Assembly: GCA_048883105.1 (NCBI GenBank) | Contig: JBHLQY010000082.1 | Coordinates: 1-7,848, forward strand | Reading direction: 5' to 3' | Source: LW40-45 sp048883105 | GTDB taxonomy: Archaea; Asgardarchaeota; Lokiarchaeia; Sigyniarchaeales; SOKP01 | Length of the DNA stretch: 7,848 nt | In this document: positions 4,209 to 7,848 of the stretch, piece by piece | How the letters are laid out: every line of letters begins with the position of its first letter | Position numbering within the stretch: the stretch's first letter is position 1 | Notes under the pieces: generated by a model | The model's input: the letters and a program-made list of their open reading frames with translations, nothing else | Told to the model about the DNA's origin: nothing | Database searches by the model: none | Made by a program: the position numbers and the translations under genes

Positions 4209-6419
4209 ATGAAAAAGATTAATTTTCCATTCACAGCGATATTAGGACAAGACAAAATGAAAATGGGATTAATTTTAAATGTAATTGATCCTCAAATTGG
4301 CGGAGTTTTATTAACAGGTCATCAAGGAACTGGGAAGTCAACCGCCGTGAGGTCTTTAGTGGAAGTTATGCCAAAAATAGAAATTATTGAAGACTGTCAA
4401 TTTTCTTGTGATCTAAAATCAAGTGTCGATGATCTTTGTGTTTCATGCCGCGAGAAAAAGGAAAAAGGTAAATTAAAAACATATGTTCGAGAAATGAAAA
4501 TTGTGAACCTACCTCTTGGTGTTACTGAAGATATGGTATGCGGAAGTTTATCCATTGATAAAGTTCTTACAGAAGGAACTTCAGAACTTCATCCAGGCTT
4601 ATTGGCTAAAGCAAATCGAGGGATTTTATATGTCGATGAAATTAATCTATTACAAGATCATATAGTTGATGTTCTTTTAGACGCAGCAGCCTCAGGTGTT
4701 AATATAATCGAAAGAGAAGGAATCTCTGTTATGCACCCCTCTAGATTTGTGCTAGTTGGCTCAATGAATCCTGAAGAAGGTGAATTAAGGCCTCAAATAG
4801 CCGATCGATTAGGTTTGGAGGTAAAAATTAAGGCTCCTCGTGATCCTGTTTTACGGGCTGAAATTACAAAACGAGTAATAGATTTTGATGACAATCCGAA
4901 AGAATTCGTAAAAAAATTTGATAAAGAACAAGAACAATTAAAGCAAAGAATTATTAAGGCAAGAGATATTTTGAAAGAAGTTCAGATTCCAGCACGAGTC
5001 TATGAATTAGTATCAAAAGTCGTTAATGATCTCGGGATTTTCTCACAAAGAGCAGATATCACTTTCATTAGATGTGCTAGAGCTCACGCTGCTTTAAGTA
5101 ATAGAAGGAAGATCGAACAGGAAGATCTCAATGTTGCTATGGATTTAGTTTTCGGGCATCGAATTGCATCGCTACATTATGAACTGACACCTAAAGAGAT
5201 AAAAGCAAAAATTGCCGAAGTTTACGGAAAAATTGAAGAAGCATATGAAGATCCAAAAATATATAAGTCAAATCCGGAAACTGAAGGACCTTTAAAGCAT
5301 GATGATACTCCACAAGAAGAATTCAAACGGCAATCTGTTGATCCTGATAAAGTAGATGTTGGAGAAACGAAAGAACAAAAACTTCCTCCTCCTAAATATC
5401 CAGATAAGAAAAAGAGAAAAGCAAGACCTGCTGGTGGCTGGAAAGTTAAGGATATACCAATTGAAGAAGTAGATGAGTTTAATTTATCAGATGATGATTT
5501 TGATATAAAACCATTTATTTATAAGATGGAAAAAAAAATGACTTCTATTTTAGATAATATTCGCAAGGATCGTAGAATTTCTGATTATGGAGGTCGGGGA
5601 ATTGGTCGTAGAATTAAAATAGCGTCATCTCAAAAAGGAAGATACGTATCGTATCGAAGTCCTAGAGGTCAACAACCAAAAAGTATTGCATTAGATGCTA
5701 CAATAAGGAATTACTTAAAAAATATTGTGTATAATCAAACGGAAATCAACTTTCCGATTAGATTTAATAAATACGAATTGATGGATAAAATTTACGAATA
5801 TCGAGCACCTTTAGCGCTTTTTTTTGTACTTGACAGTTCAGCATCAATGTACTATGTTATTAAACAAATGACTGATGTTATTTTATCTTTACAAAAAGAA
5901 GGATATAGAAAAAGAGATAAAATTTGCCTTATAATCTTTAGGGGTAAAGAAGCAGTTGTTTTGCAGAAACCTACCGTTAATTTTAAATACGCTGTAAATA
6001 AGTTAAAAAAAATAGAAGGAAAATCATATACACCAATGGCAGCTGCCTTAAGGAAAGTTATGGATTTAATAAAAATAGAAAGAATGAAAAATCGAAATAT
6101 AGTTCCTGTAATTTTTATTTGTTCAGACTGCGGTGCTAATATCTCAGCGAAATATCCTGAGTTGATTGCTCAAATCGAAAGTGATTATGCTGTAGTTATC
6201 CAAGAATTAAAGGAATTGACCAAAAAGCTGTCAAAACAAAAAGTTCACATGGTTGTGTTAGAACCAAAGAAATCATATGCAACGCAAGCACTCGGTGTAC
6301 ATCCATATTCTGCTGATAAAATAAAAAAAAATTTTAAGAAGTATGGGAATGCTGACGTTTTTAAATTTAATAAGTATAATCCGTCTTCTTTAATCCTTGA
6401 ATTAAAAAAGATTCTTTAA
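4209..6419 (+). CDS. ChlI/BchI-type AAA+ ATPase fused to a ChlD-type VWA domain
   Basis: 736 residues. The AAA+ domain covers about residues 5-335: Walker A GHQGTGKS (37-44), Walker B ILYVDEINLL (Asp143, Glu144), sensor VGSMNPEEGELRPQIADR (181-200) and RADIT (281-285). The blocks LPLGVTEDMV and DHIVDVLLD are diagnostic of magnesium-chelatase subunit I. After Walker A, Cys63, 67, 77 and 80 form a four-cysteine cluster (CQFSC, CVSC) that could bind zinc. An acidic, proline-rich linker (about 345-440) leads to the basic ChlD-type segment GRGIGRR...GRYV...ALDATIR (about 461-500). The VWA domain (about 535-736) has a complete MIDAS: DSSAS (Asp542, Ser544, Ser546), Thr608 and Asp640. The pair normally powers metal insertion with ChlH or CobN, which is absent from the window. 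Related ATPase/VWA proteins also act as remodelling motors, so the task here is open. The ATG start has no SD and the transcript may be leaderless. The next gene follows 54 bases later. Confidence 0.95.
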   Translation: MKKINFPFTAILGQDKMKMGLILNVIDPQIGGVLLTGHQGTGKSTAVRSLVEVMPKIEIIEDCQFSCDLKSSVDDLCVSCREKKEKGKLKTYVREMKIVNLPLGVTEDMVCGSLSIDKVLTEGTSELHPGLLAKANRGILYVDEINLLQDHIVDVLLDAAASGVNIIEREGISVMHPSRFVLVGSMNPEEGELRPQIADRLGLEVKIKAPRDPVLRAEITKRVIDFDDNPKEFVKKFDKEQEQLKQRIIKARDILKEVQIPARVYELVSKVVNDLGIFSQRADITFIRCARAHAALSNRRKIEQEDLNVAMDLVFGHRIASLHYELTPKEIKAKIAEVYGKIEEAYEDPKIYKSNPETEGPLKHDDTPQEEFKRQSVDPDKVDVGETKEQKLPPPKYPDKKKRKARPAGGWKVKDIPIEEVDEFNLSDDDFDIKPFIYKMEKKMTSILDNIRKDRRISDYGGRGIGRRIKIASSQKGRYVSYRSPRGQQPKSIALDATIRNYLKNIVYNQTEINFPIRFNKYELMDKIYEYRAPLALFFVLDSSASMYYVIKQMTDVILSLQKEGYRKRDKICLIIFRGKEAVVLQKPTVNFKYAVNKLKKIEGKSYTPMAAALRKVMDLIKIERMKNRNIVPVIFICSDCGANISAKYPELIAQIESDYAVVIQELKELTKKLSKQKVHMVVLEPKKSYATQALGVHPYSADKIKKNFKKYGNADVFKFNKYNPSSLILELKKIL

Positions 6420-6436
6420 TAGCAAATCTAAGTTCT

Positions 6437-6452
6437 AAAATTTATTTTTTAA
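6437..6452 (+). promoter_or_regulatory. T-rich/TATA-like element before the ATP-grasp gene
   Basis: The 54-base gap after the AAA+/VWA stop contains AAAATTTATTTTTTAA, centred about 30 bases upstream of the GTG start at 6474. It could be a TATA box for a leaderless transcript or a U-rich terminator of the preceding gene. No SD precedes the GTG. Read-through from the upstream gene remains possible. Confidence 0.3.
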
Positions 6453-6473
6453 TACTAATTTGCGGTTAATATA

Positions 6474-7709
6474 GTGAAATCCGTTTTAATTGTGGGATTT
6501 AACACTCGTCCCTTAGCATATTCTCTAAAAAATGGTGGATATGAGGTATATGCAGTTGATTTTTTCGGAGATCTGGACTTATACCCAAATATAAAGGATT
6601 GCATAATTGTTACTAAGAAGCTGCAGATTAATTATCCTCTAATTATAGATAGATATAGCAAATTTTTAGCTGAATTTACTATAGATTTAATGCAAATGTA
6701 CCCTAAGATAAATTATTTATTAATTGGCAGTGGTTTAGATGATTCATATAAAGAGAGAGAAACTATTCTAAACGAAATAAAAAAAAGCAAATATGAGATT
6801 TTAAGCGTTAATAACAAAATAGACGTAATTAAAAAAGCTCGAAATATTGAAAATATTTATAATTTTTTAAAATCTAAAGAGTATAACGTTCCTTTAACAT
6901 ACTCTTTTGATGAGTTTAAATCCAAAATCAATAATTTTGAATTTCCTTTTATTTTAAAAAAAAAGACAGGATCCGGTGGGATTAATGTCAACAAAATTGA
7001 AAATGAGAATCAATTATCTTTTTTTATAAAGAAGCAAAAAACCAAGCGCTTTAATCCATCAGATTGGTTAATACAAGAATATATAAATGGATTGCCTATT
7101 AGTTGTACGGTTATATCAAATGGCTCAGAATGCGAAGTAATCTCAATCAATAGACAAATTATTGGATTGAAATTTCTAAATCCTCCTAAAAAATTTATGT
7201 ACTGTGGCAATATAGTTCCTGCTTATATATTTAAAGAGGATGAAAAACTAATTTCTGAGATTTCAGTATTTTTGACTAAAATGCTCGGTTTAAGGGGTAT
7301 AAATGGATTTGATTTTGTATTGAAAGATCATTATCCTTACCTGATGGAGATTAATCCAAGAATACCTGGTTCTATTAATGTTTCGGAAACTGTTTTGAAT
7401 TTAAACTTATTAGATTTACATATAAAAAGTTTTGTAAATTCTAATTGGGAATTTATTAAAAATACAATTAAATGTACTAAACCTAAAGGATTTGCAACTA
7501 AATTGATAATGTATGCTCCAAAAGATATTGATAAAGAAGTAATACCAAAAATAAATCAACTTGAAAATTTACACGATAAAACTGAACCAAAAACAGTATT
7601 AAAAGACGAACCTTTATGTACAATACTATATAAAGATAAAAATCTTTCAGAATCTTATTTTGGAGCATTAAAAATTGCTATTGAAATAAAGAAAATTATA
7701 GGGGATTAA
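6474..7709 (+). CDS. ATP-grasp domain ligase (archaeal carboligase-like family)
   Basis: 411 residues. The N-terminal pre-ATP-grasp Rossmann-like domain opens with VLIVGFNTRPLAYSLKNGGY (residues 4-23) and AVDFFGDLDLYP. The ATP-grasp fold follows: FPFILKKKTGSGGINV (residues 158-173, nucleotide-binding lysines plus Gly-rich loop), WLIQEYINGLPIS (198-210, adenine hinge and Glu202), NGFDFVLKD (Asp280) and YLMEINPRIPGS (Glu292, Asn294, Mg ligands). The family makes C-N or similar bonds through an acyl-phosphate. From memory it matches the archaeal group described as predicted ATP-dependent carboligases related to biotin carboxylase (COG2232); the substrate is unknown. GTG 6474 is the chosen start: an in-frame TAA lies at 6456-6458, no ATG intervenes, and the protein begins right at the first beta strand. 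The Lys-rich C-terminus (about 325-411) is less conserved. It follows the AAA+/VWA gene on the same strand; a functional link to the MPN genes is unproven. Confidence 0.9.
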   Translation: MKSVLIVGFNTRPLAYSLKNGGYEVYAVDFFGDLDLYPNIKDCIIVTKKLQINYPLIIDRYSKFLAEFTIDLMQMYPKINYLLIGSGLDDSYKERETILNEIKKSKYEILSVNNKIDVIKKARNIENIYNFLKSKEYNVPLTYSFDEFKSKINNFEFPFILKKKTGSGGINVNKIENENQLSFFIKKQKTKRFNPSDWLIQEYINGLPISCTVISNGSECEVISINRQIIGLKFLNPPKKFMYCGNIVPAYIFKEDEKLISEISVFLTKMLGLRGINGFDFVLKDHYPYLMEINPRIPGSINVSETVLNLNLLDLHIKSFVNSNWEFIKNTIKCTKPKGFATKLIMYAPKDIDKEVIPKINQLENLHDKTEPKTVLKDEPLCTILYKDKNLSESYFGALKIAIEIKKIIGD

Positions 7710-7727
7710 TCATTATTTTATAATTGC

Positions 7728-7764
7728 ATCAATTTTAATCTCATCAAAGATCATAAAAATTGAT
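7728..7764 (+). terminator. Weak inverted repeat downstream of the ATP-grasp gene
   Basis: ATCAATTTT (7728-7736) and AAAATTGAT (7756-7764) can pair as a 9-bp stem with a 19-base loop, 18 bases after the stop codon. The stem is almost all A-T and is followed by an A-rich, not T-rich, stretch on this strand, so it is a poor terminator and may be chance. Confidence 0.2.
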
Positions 7765-7817
7765 AATTAAAACTCTATTCGAAAAAAAATTAAAATTATA
7801 TTTTATTAAGAATGCTA

Positions 7818-7831
7818 TTATTATATTTATT
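7818..7831 (+). promoter_or_regulatory. Possible TATA box of a gene beyond the right edge
   Basis: TATTATATTTATTT lies about 17-30 bases from the window end. The plus-strand genes here have similar boxes 30-37 bases before their start codons, so a rightward gene could begin just outside the window. Only composition and spacing support this. The 139 bases from 7710 onward contain no supported coding or RNA gene. Confidence 0.2.
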
Positions 7832-7848
7832 TAGAATAAAAAAGTTAA

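Noticed and set aside
4209..6419. Classical proteasomal or Cdc48-type AAA+ ATPase
   Set aside because: The LPLG, DHIVDVLLD and ChlD-type GRYV/ALDATIR blocks place it in the Mg-chelatase I/D group; the resemblance to the proteasome is only at the level of domain combination.
7010..7210. Minus-strand ORF of 66 codons
   Set aside because: It is antisense to the core of the ATP-grasp domain, whose plus-strand motifs are unmistakable.
7711..7753. Short minus-strand ORF of 13 codons (ATG at 7753) in the right-hand spacer
   Set aside because: Very short, no ribosome site and no conserved features; expected by chance in AT-rich DNA.

Overview
The window looks like a piece of an AT-rich archaeal genome. 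The evidence is archaeal-style Shine-Dalgarno sequences (GGGTGAT, AGGAGG), TTG and GTG starts, TATA-like boxes about 30-37 bases upstream of several genes, U-rich 3' ends rather than hairpin terminators, and protein families found in archaea (JAMM/MPN proteases, an archaeal ATP-grasp family, a ChlI-ChlD-type AAA+/VWA protein). Three MPN paralogues with the eukaryote-like EVMG/HSHPG pattern of Rpn11/CSN5 suggest an Asgard archaeon (Loki- or Heimdall-like). That placement is inference; no taxonomic marker gene is present.

Layout: the locus is divergent around an AT-rich spacer at about 2961-3151. Leftward (minus strand) are: a 241-residue protein with an unrecognised N-terminal domain, a charged linker with a 13-residue tandem repeat and a C-terminal zinc ribbon (2960-2235); an MPN/JAMM protein with an intact metalloprotease motif and a long helical, probably coiled-coil tail (2111-663); and, only 6 bases further on, a second MPN protein whose JAMM motif has lost two metal ligands (656 to beyond the left edge). 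Rightward (plus strand) are: a third MPN/JAMM protein with its metal ligands intact but Thr in place of the motif Ser (3152-4108); a 736-residue fusion of a ChlI/BchI-type AAA+ ATPase with a ChlD/BchD-type von Willebrand A domain (4209-6419); and an ATP-grasp ligase (6474-7709). The last 139 bases hold no supported gene.

How the genes may work together (inference): one locus encodes an active JAMM isopeptidase, a probable pseudo-enzyme MPN partner, a third JAMM protein, and an AAA+ motor carrying a VWA adaptor. This combination is reminiscent in outline of the proteasome lid/base (Rpn11-Rpn8 MPN pair, Rpn10 VWA, AAA+ ring), although this AAA+ belongs to the ChlI/MoxR-like clade, not the Rpt clade. 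No ubiquitin-like protein, E1, E2 or RING protein and no chelatase large subunit (ChlH/CobN) is encoded in the window, so neither a ubiquitin-type substrate nor a tetrapyrrole chelatase role is demonstrated. The divergent MPN/AAA+-VWA cluster is the best candidate here for an undescribed system.
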